The position numbers and the translations under genes were made by a program. Positions 26,693 to 34,809 of a stretch of 64,000 bases of DNA are shown here, piece after piece (within the stretch, counting starts at the first letter, position 1; every line of letters begins with the position of its first letter). The DNA lies in NCBI RefSeq assembly GCF_000381765.1, contig NZ_KB907074.1, positions 310,001 through 374,000 of the forward strand, given 5' to 3'. The DNA is from [Zimmermannella] faecalis ATCC 13722. Its GTDB lineage: Bacteria > Actinomycetota > Actinomycetes > Actinomycetales > Microbacteriaceae. The notes below the pieces were generated by a model, which worked only from the letters and a program-made list of their open reading frames with translations, did not search any database and was not told the origin of the DNA.

Positions 26693-27873
26693 CAGTTGCC
26701 TCCAAACACATCCGCCAGGAAAGAGCCGTGGAGTGCGGCAAGGGCTTCTACCTCGTCGACGGCCTGGTCCACCGCGCCATTCAGCTGACCGACTCGCTCG
26801 ATAAGAGCCAACTGGTCGTGCTTCGGCGGGACGACGAGAGTCCGAGCCAAGTAGTCGGGTACGGCGAGGTTGGAGATATTCGTCGTTCGGCGTGCGTAGT
26901 CCCGCGTCACGCCGGTGAGCCAGTCGAGACGCAGCTTCCAGAAGAGGTAAGCAGGCTCGACCTGATCTCTATCCGGACGGAGTAGTCGTTGAAAGTCAGT
27001 CGGAATGGTATCCGGGAGATCCGGCCCGGCGATCATGACCCGACCGACAGCTTGCTCAAACGATCCTCCCGAACGCTCAAGCACGATGTCCCCTTCGCGG
27101 AGGATCCGGCCTGCAGCCTGCTTCCTCGTAATGGAACGCGTCGGCGAGCCGTTGGGGTCAACAAACACCACGTCGCCCGAGTAGGACTTCGGGCCGAGTG
27201 CCAGGACATCAACTTCACCTTCTCCGGCAGGGGCGCCCCACACTCCACCGATGACGAACTCACAGAGATCGACGATCCGGCGTTCGGAGCCGACAGCCGC
27301 ATCGAACTGCTGCAGCGCCCACCTCGCGAGAGTCGCTCGAAGCTCCAAAGCCTGCTTCTCAAGCGCCAGGCGGTGGCGCTCAACAGACCAGAGTAGGTCG
27401 GCGATGAGCTTCTGCTCGTCGAGGGGTGGGAGATCGAACTCGAAATCCTTCAGGTCACGCCAGTTCGTGCGCGGTGACAGCGAGCCGGCTGATGTGCCGA
27501 GTGCATGCTCGAAGAAGCCGTCCGACTGGACTAGGAACGGAAGCAGGTCTCCGCGAAGCTGCGTCTCATCCGCCTCGAAGGTGTAGATGTCACCAGAGCA
27601 GATGGCGTCGAACTCGGCGTAGGCGACCTTGCGCTGGTATGCGCGGCGCTTGCCGAAGAGCGTTTGGCCGGGCTTCACGCGTCGTGTGAAGGTGGTGCCG
27701 TCCTCTGTTGAACCCCACCGGCTGATTTTCAGCTCGCCGGGGTCCATGTGCTCCATCGCGATGACGCGGTCGATGCCGGCCGCTTCGAGATCACGGACGG
27801 TCTCATTGACGTTGCGAACAACGTCGCCGAAGGCGACCCGCTTCCAGTGCGACTTCTCGAGGTTGAGGCTCAT
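26692..27873 (-). CDS. hsdS: type I restriction enzyme, specificity (S) subunit
   Basis: 393-residue S subunit with two target-recognition domains (about residues 1-150 and 200-355), each followed by a helical conserved region: DEQKLIADLLWSVERHRLALEKQALELR after the first, and HDQLALIERVGQLNGAVDQAVDEVEALAALHGSF at the end. The two halves recognise the two parts of a bipartite DNA site. It is full length by family standards. Its ATG overlaps the stop of the second hsdM gene, with GGAGG upstream. The recognition sequence cannot be read from the protein. Confidence 0.92.
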   Translation of the reverse strand: MSLNLEKSHWKRVAFGDVVRNVNETVRDLEAAGIDRVIAMEHMDPGELKISRWGSTEDGTTFTRRVKPGQTLFGKRRAYQRKVAYAEFDAICSGDIYTFEADETQLRGDLLPFLVQSDGFFEHALGTSAGSLSPRTNWRDLKDFEFDLPPLDEQKLIADLLWSVERHRLALEKQALELRATLARWALQQFDAAVGSERRIVDLCEFVIGGVWGAPAGEGEVDVLALGPKSYSGDVVFVDPNGSPTRSITRKQAAGRILREGDIVLERSGGSFEQAVGRVMIAGPDLPDTIPTDFQRLLRPDRDQVEPAYLFWKLRLDWLTGVTRDYARRTTNISNLAVPDYLARTLVVPPKHDQLALIERVGQLNGAVDQAVDEVEALAALHGSFLADVFGGN

Positions 27874-29363
27874 GCCGTCACCTCCGCTCTCAGCAGCGCG
27901 AGAACGTCAGTGATCGCCTGATCCGAAACGTGCGCGGCAACTCGCCACTGGGCCACGGCATCGCTGACATCGACGTGCTCACCGGCTTCCTTGGCGGATT
28001 CTCCGGCAACGTATAGCGGAATCGCGAGACTGTGGCCCTTGTGAGCGATCTGGTCGAGGGTGGCAACTGCAGCGAACCCGTCCTGTGGCTCGAAGGCGCG
28101 ATAGGCGTCTAGGATCTTCTGTTGGTGCGCCTCGCGGAGGAAGGACTGTGCCTGTTCGCGGGCGACTTCGTTCACGGCATTGATGAACAGCACCTCGCCC
28201 TGGTGCTCGGCGGGCTTGTTGGCGCGGAGCGTGACGACCACGGCCTCCATGGGGCTGTTATAGAAGAGCCCTGCGCCGAGCCCGAGAACGCATTCGATCA
28301 GGTCGGACTTCACCAGAGCTTCACGCAGGGCCGCCTCTTCACGCCGGAAGAGCACCCCGTGGGGGAAGAGGATCGCAGCGCGGCCCGTATCGGGGTCGAG
28401 GCTCTTGGCGATGTGCTGGAAGAACGCGTAGTCCGCACGTCCTTGTGGGGGCACGCCCCACACGTTGCGACCGTACGGGTCCTTGGCGAACGCAGCGCGG
28501 TTCCACGCCTTGATGGAGTAGGGCGGGTTTGCCAGCACGACGTCGAACGTCTGCAGATGACCCTTGCCGTCGAGGAACGCCGGTCGGCTCAAGGTGTCGC
28601 CGTGGGCAATGTGGCCGTCGGTGATGCCGTGTAGGAACAGGTTCATCCGCGCGATGGCGGATGTCCCGTAATTGAGCTCCTGACCGTAGAGGCGCAGATT
28701 CCGCCACTCCTTGCCCTGCCGCTTCAGTTCGGCGGCGGTGGAGATGAGCATGCCGCCCGTGCCGCAAGTGGGGTCGTATACCGACTCACCCGGCTGGGGC
28801 TCGAGCATCATCGTCATCAGGTGCACCAGCGTGCGATTGGTGTAGAACTCCTGCGCGGTGTGACCGGAGTCGTCCGCGAATTTCTTGATCAGGTACTCGT
28901 ACCCGTTGCCGAGCTCGTCCTCAGGCAGGTTGGCGATCGAGAGCGTCTTGGTGGAGAAGTGCTCGATCAGGTCCGCCAGGGTCGAGTCCGGGAGCAGGTC
29001 CTTGTTGCCCCAGTCGCCGTCGCCGAATACGCCGGGGAGTGTGTCAGGGTTGGCCTTCTCGATGGAGCGCATGGCGTGCAGGAGTGCCGCGCCGATGTTC
29101 TGCGTGACGCCGCGGATGTCTTCCCAGTGGCAGCCGTGGGGGATGGCGAAGCGGTGGTTCTCTGGGAGGTCGGCGAGCTCCTCGTCTTCGTATACATCCA
29201 TCGCGGCGGCGTGCTCCTCGTCGTAGACGTCGGAGATCCGCTTCAGGAAGACGAGCGGGAAGATGTACTGCTTGTAGTCGCCCGCGTCGATCAGCCCACG
29301 GAGCACGATCGCCGCGCCCCACAGGTAGTTCTCCAGCTCTCGCTGCGTGATTCTGGTGCTCAT
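27870..29363 (-). CDS. hsdM: type I restriction enzyme, methyltransferase (M) subunit, second copy
   Basis: 497-residue N6-adenine methyltransferase. The N-terminal HsdM helical domain (ENYLWGAAIVLRGLIDAGDYKQYIFPLVFLKRISD) is followed by the SAM motif DPTCGTGG at about 197-204 and catalytic NPPY at 279-282. Motif X reads QEFYTNR where GEFYTPR is usual, a mild departure. It starts at the ATG at 29363, overlapping the stop of the first hsdM gene, and overlaps hsdS by 4 bases. It is clearly homologous to its upstream neighbour but far from identical, so it is not a recent duplicate. Confidence 0.93.
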   Translation of the reverse strand: MSTRITQRELENYLWGAAIVLRGLIDAGDYKQYIFPLVFLKRISDVYDEEHAAAMDVYEDEELADLPENHRFAIPHGCHWEDIRGVTQNIGAALLHAMRSIEKANPDTLPGVFGDGDWGNKDLLPDSTLADLIEHFSTKTLSIANLPEDELGNGYEYLIKKFADDSGHTAQEFYTNRTLVHLMTMMLEPQPGESVYDPTCGTGGMLISTAAELKRQGKEWRNLRLYGQELNYGTSAIARMNLFLHGITDGHIAHGDTLSRPAFLDGKGHLQTFDVVLANPPYSIKAWNRAAFAKDPYGRNVWGVPPQGRADYAFFQHIAKSLDPDTGRAAILFPHGVLFRREEAALREALVKSDLIECVLGLGAGLFYNSPMEAVVVTLRANKPAEHQGEVLFINAVNEVAREQAQSFLREAHQQKILDAYRAFEPQDGFAAVATLDQIAHKGHSLAIPLYVAGESAKEAGEHVDVSDAVAQWRVAAHVSDQAITDVLALLRAEVTA

Positions 29364-30910
29364 ACGGACAGCCCCCACTTCGCCAGCTCGGCCTCCAGCG
29401 CAGCACGCGTCGTGGTCGCCTCGGCGTGCGCCGTTTCGAGATTCGCGAGCGCGTCCGCGAGCGTGAGCTTCTCGCCGCTGTCAGGAGGCGCGACGTACAG
29501 CGGGATGTTGAGGTTGTAGTCGTTGCTCTCGATCTCGGCCAGGCCGACGACACGGGAGCGGCCCTCGATGTCAGCGTAGAGCTCATAGGCGTCGAGGATC
29601 TGCTGGGCATGCTCGGGTTCGAGGGTGTTCTGGTTGCGTCCGCGCTTGAACAGGTCTTCACCGTTGATGAAGAGCACCTTGCCCTTCTTGTCTGGTTGCT
29701 TCTCCTGTCGAAGGATCAGCACGCAGGCGGCGAGGCCAGTGCCGTAGAAGAGGTTGGGGGCCAACCCGATGACCGCGTCGACGAGGTCTGACTTGAGCAC
29801 GTGGGTGCGGATCCGCGCCTCAGCTCCCTGCCGGAAGAGTGCCCCTTGGGGCAGGACGACGGCGACTCGGCCAGTCCTTGGTTTCGCGGAGGTGATCATG
29901 TGCTGGACCCAGGCCCAGTCGGCGTATCCCTTCGGCGGGACTCCACCAAGTGCGTTCCGGCCCCACTTGTCGGACGCCCACTCGGGCTCGCCCCAGTTCT
30001 TGAGCGAGAACGGCGGGTTGGCGACGACGCAGTCGAACTGCGCAAGATTATTGCCCGTGTAGAAGGCGGGATTGCGCAACGTGTCCTCGCGGACGATCTT
30101 GAAGTCCTCGACGCCGTGGAGCAGCAGGTTCATCCGTGCGATCGCAGAGGTGGCGAGCACTTTCTCCTGGCCGTAGAGCTTGCCCCACAGGGTCTTGGGG
30201 CTGCCGCCGGCATCTTTCACGTGCTCGATGACCTCGATCAGCATGCCGCCGGTGCCGCAGGCCGGGTCGTAGACCGTCTCGCCCTCGGTGGGATTGAGGA
30301 TGTTGACGAGTAGGCCGACCACCGAGCGCGGCGTGTAGTACTCACCGGCCTTCTTGTTCGACTGGTCGGCGAACCTCTTGATGAGGTACTCGTACGCGTT
30401 GCCGAACACGTCGGGCGGCACAGCGGCGTTGGTCAGCGCCTTACTCGAGAAGTGCTCGATGAGATCGGCGAGCTTCCGATCGGGCAGCTTGTCCTTGTTG
30501 GTCCAGCTGGCGTTGCCGAAGATGCCGTATAGCGTCTCGGGGTTGGCCTTCTCGATCTCCCGGAACGCGGTCTGAAGCGCGGTGCCGATGTTCTCGGTGC
30601 GATTGCGGACGTCGTCCCACAGGCTGCCCTCGGGGATGGCGAAGCGGTGGTTCTCCGCGAACAGGGCGAACTCGTGGTCGCCCCCGGACTCGTCCAGCGC
30701 TTGGGCGTACTCCTCGAGATAGACGTCGCTGATCCGCTTGAAGAACATCAGCGGGAAGATGTACGCCTTGAAATCGGCCTGGTCGATGCTGCCGCGCAGC
30801 AGGTCAGCCGCCGCGGCGAGGTACTGCTCGAGCTCCGCCAGCGTCAGCGGATCGCTCCCGCCGTTGGGGCGCAATGCCCGCGCTGCCGCGCGTGCCTCAT
30901 CCTCGGTCAT
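29360..30910 (-). CDS. hsdM: type I restriction enzyme, methyltransferase (M) subunit, first copy
   Basis: 516-residue N6-adenine methyltransferase with the HsdM N-terminal domain (LAELEQYLAAAADLLRG, FKAYIFPLMFFKRISDVY), motif X GEYYTPRSVVG, SAM motif DPACGTGG at 215-222 and catalytic NPPF at 298-301. A helical C-terminal end (LADALANLETAHAEATTTRAALEAELAKWG) would contact HsdS. The ATG at 30910 has AGGAG 4 bases upstream, so I prefer it to the longer frame from 30943. It is a second, independent M gene directly before the other, giving an operon of M, M, S, R. Confidence 0.93.
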   Translation of the reverse strand: MTEDEARAAARALRPNGGSDPLTLAELEQYLAAAADLLRGSIDQADFKAYIFPLMFFKRISDVYLEEYAQALDESGGDHEFALFAENHRFAIPEGSLWDDVRNRTENIGTALQTAFREIEKANPETLYGIFGNASWTNKDKLPDRKLADLIEHFSSKALTNAAVPPDVFGNAYEYLIKRFADQSNKKAGEYYTPRSVVGLLVNILNPTEGETVYDPACGTGGMLIEVIEHVKDAGGSPKTLWGKLYGQEKVLATSAIARMNLLLHGVEDFKIVREDTLRNPAFYTGNNLAQFDCVVANPPFSLKNWGEPEWASDKWGRNALGGVPPKGYADWAWVQHMITSAKPRTGRVAVVLPQGALFRQGAEARIRTHVLKSDLVDAVIGLAPNLFYGTGLAACVLILRQEKQPDKKGKVLFINGEDLFKRGRNQNTLEPEHAQQILDAYELYADIEGRSRVVGLAEIESNDYNLNIPLYVAPPDSGEKLTLADALANLETAHAEATTTRAALEAELAKWGLSV

Positions 30911-30961
30911 CCGTCTCCTATTTTTTGCTCCACCACGCGACAAAGCAGCTACCGACTCAGC

Positions 30962-31549
30962 TCACGGCCGAGGGGACAACGTCCCCTGACTAGGCCCTCG
31001 TTGCGTCAGCGCGCGGTGGACGGTTCCGATCGACACGCCAGCGCTTGCGGCGATGCTGCGCAACGACTCGCCTCGATCTCTCCACATCCTAATCTCGCGC
31101 TGCGTCTCGTCGCTAATGGTGCGTGGTCGGCCGTGGCTGCCTCCGTGTTCCCGCGCCGTCTGGATGCCGGCCCGGATGCGGGAGCTTTGAAGCTCTCGAC
31201 GTAGTTGTCTGAGCTCGCGGATGTCAGCGAGGAGCTCCGAGTCTCCGGTGTGCTCGCCCGCGGCCAGCCCCACGAGGACCTTCACTGTTACTCCTCGGTC
31301 AACGAGGTCCAGCAGTGTCTCGAGTCCGTCGACCATGCTCGTGCTCAGGCTCCGTGCGCGGGTCACGGTGAGTGCATCGCCGTCGCCCACCTCCGTCACA
31401 GCAGCGAGGAGCCCGGGGCGGTTCTTGATCAGGCGTCGACGCGATGCTGTCTCCTCGAAGAGACGCGAGCAGATCGGCTCGAGCACTTGCCGTTGCAATC
31501 TCGCGTCCTGGGGGTCTGCCCCGACCTGGACGAGTCCTATGAGCGCCAT
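30962..31549 (-). CDS. resolvase/invertase-fold protein lacking all catalytic residues
   Basis: 195-residue protein that aligns along its whole length with small serine recombinases of the Hin/resolvase type: MALIGLVQVG at the start, LQR and RLFEETAS next, NRPGLLAA, then LETLLDLVDRGVTVKVL, and a C-terminal helix-turn-helix (ESLRSIAASAGVSIGTVHRAL) after a GRPR hinge. Yet the active site is gone: Arg8 is Gln, Ser10 is Gly, and the D-R-L-G-R-S segment reads R-S-L-S-T-S. It cannot recombine DNA by the known chemistry. It is first in the island's minus-strand operon, 51 bases before hsdM, so I infer a DNA-binding regulator. The ATG at 31549 gives the family N-terminus. Confidence 0.75.
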   Translation of the reverse strand: MALIGLVQVGADPQDARLQRQVLEPICSRLFEETASRRRLIKNRPGLLAAVTEVGDGDALTVTRARSLSTSMVDGLETLLDLVDRGVTVKVLVGLAAGEHTGDSELLADIRELRQLRRELQSSRIRAGIQTAREHGGSHGRPRTISDETQREIRMWRDRGESLRSIAASAGVSIGTVHRALTQRGPSQGTLSPRP

Positions 31550-31774
31550 CAGCCCAAGCTCAGGTCGCTGCTGCGCAGTCGCAGCATGGCAGTGGGTGGG
31601 GGAGCGAAGTGCATAGGGTTTATTGAACACTCCAAGCCGGCCGACAATGACGACCGAGCGGCCGTATTTGCCTTCTGACCTGCGGAGACGTAATGCTCAG
31701 TTCATCGGCGTGTTGACCGGAAGGAACTGAGCGAACGGGTCCGAAACGCTCCAGAACACTCTGTGACCGCATCC
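31550..31774. other. right-end non-coding segment of the island
   Basis: About 225 bases with no convincing gene. It must hold the promoter of the resolvase-like/hsd operon (minus strand) and any promoter now serving the helicase at 32223 (plus strand). It contains a 9-base inverted repeat at 31695-31732 and ends at the insertion junction. Confidence 0.6.
31695..31732. repeat. 9-base inverted repeat near the right island end
   Basis: GCTCAGTTC (31695-31703) and GAACTGAGC (31724-31732) are perfect arms 20 bases apart, about 40 bases inside the right junction. The same GAACTGAGC also occurs near the left end at 22075-22083. They may be binding sites for the resolvase-like protein or for a recombinase acting from elsewhere. 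Confidence 0.55.
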
Positions 31775-32212
31775 AACGTCGGCGCCGCGTTCCGCAATGC
31801 GGCCGGCCTCGGAGCCGACGCCGTGCTCGTCACGGAGCGCTGCGCCGATCCGCTCTACCGACGCAGCGTGCGCGTCTCGATGGGCACCGTGCTGCAGGTG
31901 CCCTGGACCCGACTGCCCGTGTGGCACGAAGCGGCCCGCCTGCTGCACGATCACGGCTTCGAGATCGCCGCGCTCGCGCTCGACGATGCCGCCGTGCCGC
32001 TGCCCGACTACGCCCGGACGCGGCCGGAACGGGTCGCGCTCGTGCTGGGCACCGAGGGCGACGGGCTCGGCCGCCAGGCGCTCTCCGCCGCCGACCGCAC
32101 GGTCGTGATTCCGATGCTCCACGGCGTCGACTCGCTCAATGTCGCGGCGACGAGCGCCGTCGCCCTCTACGCGCTGCAGAACACCGCCGGCGATGTCGCA
32201 GGGGAGTCGTAA
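31775..32212 (+). pseudogene. displaced original 3' part of the SpoU/TrmH methyltransferase gene
   Basis: The frame NVGAAFRNAAGLGADAVLV and onward holds the catalytic part of a SpoU methyltransferase: LGTEGDG, IPMLHGVDSLNVA and the C-terminal end. The N-terminal 130 residues are missing and are found at 21580-21981, across the island. An upstream GTG at 31763 in frame has no ribosome-binding site I can see, so the piece is probably not translated. It ends 10 bases before the helicase gene, the spacing expected of an original two-gene unit. The island's substitute 3' end encodes a clearly related but divergent version of this part. Confidence 0.85.
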
Positions 32213-32222
32213 CCTGGAAACG

Positions 32223-34025
32223 ATGTCTGAAGCACAGCGCGCCGGAACCCAGGTTGGCCTCTACGCAGCCGAACACCTGTCGCCGACGTATCCGCAGCGC
32301 GCCCCCTGGGGCACCGCGGGAAGCCTTCGCGCGTGGCAGGAGGAGGCGCTCGAGCGGTACTTCGCGACCCAGCCGCGCGACTTCCTCGCCTCGGCAACCC
32401 CGGGCGCAGGCAAGACGACGTTCGCGCTCCGCCTCGCGGCCGAACTCCTGCACGCCGGCACCGTGAACCGCGTCATTGTCGTGGCGCCGACCGACCACCT
32501 GAAGACCCAGTGGGCCAACTCGGCGGCACGGGTGGGTATTCGGCTCGACCCGAAGTTCTCGAACGGGCAGGGCACCTTCTCACGCGAGTTTCACGGCATC
32601 GCGGTGACGTACGCCCAGGTCGCGATGAAGCCGTACGTGCACGAGCACCTCTGTGCGTCGGCTCGCACGCTCGTGATTCTCGACGAGGTGCACCACGGCG
32701 GCGACAACCTCTCATGGGGCGACGGACTGCGTGACGCGTACCAACACGCCGAGCGGCGGCTCTCGCTCACGGGAACACCGTTCCGTTCCGACACCGCGCC
32801 GATTCCGTTCGTGCGCTACGTGCGCGACGACGACGGCATTCGCGTATCGCGGGCCGACTACACGTACGGGTACGGCCGGGCGCTCACCGACGGCGTCGTG
32901 CGTCCCGTGCTGTTCATGACCTATGCGGGCAGCATGCGCTGGCGCGACACGCAGGGCGAAGAGATGTCGGCCGGCCTCGGCGACGACAACACGAAAGACA
33001 TCGTTTCGCAGGCGTGGCGCACGGCGCTCGACCCCCGCGGAGACTGGATGCAGCAGGTACTGCGGGCTGCCGACCGTCGCCTCGACGAGGTGCGCGCGGA
33101 GGTGCCCGACGCGGGCGGCCTCGTGATTGCGACCGACCACGAGTCGGCGCGCGGCTACGCCGCCCTGCTCGAGCACATCACCGGCACGAAACCCGCGGTG
33201 ATCCTCAGCGACGACCCGGGCGCGTCGGCCCGGATCGAGTCGTTCTCGGCGTCTGACGAGCGATGGATGGTCGCCGTGCGCATGGTGTCGGAGGGCGTCG
33301 ACGTGCCGCGCCTCGCGGTCGGGGTGTACGCCACAAGCTCGTCAACGCCGCTGTTCTTCGCGCAGGCGATCGGCCGCTTCGTGCGCGCGCGGCGTCGCGG
33401 TGAGACCGCGACCGTGTTCATCCCGTCTGTGCCGAAGCTCGCCGCGCTCGCCGAGGCGCTCGAACTCGAACGTGACCACGCGCTCGACCGACGCGACGGC
33501 AACGGCGACTCCGAGGTCGACGGCATGACCGAGGAAGAGCGGGAACTCGCCGAGGCCGAGCGTGAGGAGCAGGCGAGCGACGAGCTCACGAAGTACAAGT
33601 TCGAGGCGATCTCATCGAACGCCGAGTTTCAACGCGTCGTCTACGACGGCGGTGACTACGGCTTCAGCGCCGAGGTCGGCTCGCTCGAAGAACTCGAATA
33701 TCTCGGCCTGCCCGGGATCCTCAACCACGACGAGGTCGCGCAGGTGCTCGAGGCTCGAGCGCAGAAGCAGACGCGAATTCAGGATGCGCGCGCCCGCAAC
33801 GAGGTGAACGACGGGCACCAGACGGTACAACCGCTGCACCGCAGCCTCAAGGAACAGCGCACGCTGCTCAACTCGCTCGTCGGGCTCTACGCGCGCCAGT
33901 CACACATGCCGCACGGCAAGGTGCACTCGGAGCTCCGCCGCATCTGCGGCGGGCCCGCGGTTGGGCAGGCGACCTCGCACCAGATTCAGCAGCGCATCAA
34001 CGAGCTGCGCCGCCGCCTGCACTAG
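32223..34025 (+). CDS. DEAD/DEAH-box superfamily 2 helicase
   Basis: 600-residue SF2 helicase-like protein: motif Q-like LRAWQEEALERYF, Walker A ATPGAGKTT at about 58-66, DEVH in the Walker B, SLTGTPFRSD (motif III) and a C-terminal half with SEGVDVPRLAVGVYAT and QAIGRFVRARR (motifs V and VI). A charged stretch around residues 410-450 precedes a C-terminal part with no known domain. Such proteins are common in actinobacteria and of unknown role. It was originally directly behind the methyltransferase gene; the island now separates it from that promoter. Its stop overlaps the converging DedA gene. Confidence 0.88.
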   Translation: MSEAQRAGTQVGLYAAEHLSPTYPQRAPWGTAGSLRAWQEEALERYFATQPRDFLASATPGAGKTTFALRLAAELLHAGTVNRVIVVAPTDHLKTQWANSAARVGIRLDPKFSNGQGTFSREFHGIAVTYAQVAMKPYVHEHLCASARTLVILDEVHHGGDNLSWGDGLRDAYQHAERRLSLTGTPFRSDTAPIPFVRYVRDDDGIRVSRADYTYGYGRALTDGVVRPVLFMTYAGSMRWRDTQGEEMSAGLGDDNTKDIVSQAWRTALDPRGDWMQQVLRAADRRLDEVRAEVPDAGGLVIATDHESARGYAALLEHITGTKPAVILSDDPGASARIESFSASDERWMVAVRMVSEGVDVPRLAVGVYATSSSTPLFFAQAIGRFVRARRRGETATVFIPSVPKLAALAEALELERDHALDRRDGNGDSEVDGMTEEERELAEAEREEQASDELTKYKFEAISSNAEFQRVVYDGGDYGFSAEVGSLEELEYLGLPGILNHDEVAQVLEARAQKQTRIQDARARNEVNDGHQTVQPLHRSLKEQRTLLNSLVGLYARQSHMPHGKVHSELRRICGGPAVGQATSHQIQQRINELRRRLH

Positions 34026-34735
34026 CTCGGATCGCCGTCGACCGCGTCGGTGTCGGCCGCGCCACGCTGGCGACGAATCTTGCGCACCTTGTAGATGACG
34101 AAAACGAGCACGGCGAGGAGCACGAGCGCGATCACCGCGTACTGCAGCCAGCCCGCCGCATCCTCGAGGATGTGCCAGTTGTCGCCGAGCAGGTACCCGC
34201 CGTAGACGAAGATCGTGTTCCAGATGAGGGAGCCGGCCAGTGTAAACAGGCCGAAGCGCCACCACGACATGCGTTCGACACCCGCCGGCAGCGAAATGAG
34301 GGAACGGAAAATCGGGATCATGCGGCCGAAGAAGACGGTCCAGTAGCCGTGCCGGTTGAACCAGCGGATCGTTGCGTCGATCTCATCAAGGTCGACGAGT
34401 GGCAGATACGACAGCAGCTTCACGGTGCGCGCGTGGCCGAGCCAGGCGCCGAGCCCGTAGAGGCAGTACGCGCCGACGACCGAGCCGGCGGTCGCCCAGA
34501 TGAGGGCCTCGACCCACGTGAATGTGCCGTCGGACGACGCCGCCGAGAAGCCCGCGAGCGGCAGAATCACCTCGGAGGGAATCGGCGGGAAGAGGTTCTC
34601 GAGCAGCACGAGCAGGCCGACGCCCGCGGCGCCGAGGAAGTTCATGACGCTCACCGCCCAGTCACCGATCGTGCCGAAGGCACTTCCGGAGTCGGTTGCG
34701 GCCTGCTGGAGCGGGAAAAGAAGTTCGGGTCGCAC
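34022..34735 (-). CDS. DedA-family membrane protein
   Basis: 237-residue membrane protein of the DedA/VTT superfamily. The LLENLFPPIPSEVILPLAGF motif is in the first third, and the G-x-x-x-G...FGRMIPIFRSLISLPAG block carries the conserved arginines. DedA proteins act in lipid scrambling, undecaprenyl phosphate recycling and envelope homeostasis. A polar, acidic tail (GAADTDAVDGDPS) ends the protein. The GTG start lies within the ribosome-binding run GGGAGGTG, so the true start may be slightly further in. Confidence 0.9.
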   Translation of the reverse strand: MRPELLFPLQQAATDSGSAFGTIGDWAVSVMNFLGAAGVGLLVLLENLFPPIPSEVILPLAGFSAASSDGTFTWVEALIWATAGSVVGAYCLYGLGAWLGHARTVKLLSYLPLVDLDEIDATIRWFNRHGYWTVFFGRMIPIFRSLISLPAGVERMSWWRFGLFTLAGSLIWNTIFVYGGYLLGDNWHILEDAAGWLQYAVIALVLLAVLVFVIYKVRKIRRQRGAADTDAVDGDPS

Positions 34736-34809
34736 CTCCCTAGCGTACGTTGACGCGGGCCGTGCGACCCGAAGAACTCCTGGGCTCGCGGTTCAGCGGG
34801 TGAAGACGG

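Larger units (their letters stand above)
21982..31774. mobile_element. 9.8 kb restriction/defence island inserted in an RNA methyltransferase gene
   Basis: The host gene is continuous up to the codons AAC GTG GGC (21973-21981) and resumes at AAC GTC GGC (31775-31783), followed by the missing GAAFRNA coding, so everything between is an insertion. A second short direct repeat, CG[G/C]ATCCAA, lies at 21981-21989 and 31768-31776. The island carries a substitute SpoU 3' end, an FRG-domain gene, HsdR, HsdS, two HsdM and a resolvase-like protein. There is no tyrosine integrase, active serine integrase or transposase in it. Boundaries are exact to a few bases because both gene halves are recognisable; how it moved is unknown. 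Confidence 0.85.

Noticed and set aside
25799-26788. Large plus-strand frame opposite hsdR
   Set aside because: It is the mirror of hsdR, rich in R, D and V as expected for a shadow frame in GC-rich DNA, with no start signal.
27870-30910. Second hsdM as a recent duplicate or pseudogene
   Set aside because: The two proteins differ widely along their length and both keep intact catalytic motifs and coupled starts.
30962-31630. Resolvase-like gene as the enzyme that integrated the island
   Set aside because: The catalytic Ser and all active-site Arg residues are replaced, so it cannot catalyse strand exchange by the known mechanism.
31763-32212. A separate complete short SpoU gene on the right side of the island
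   Set aside because: It lacks the N-terminal 130 residues and a ribosome-binding site, and its missing part is found across the island, so it is a displaced fragment.
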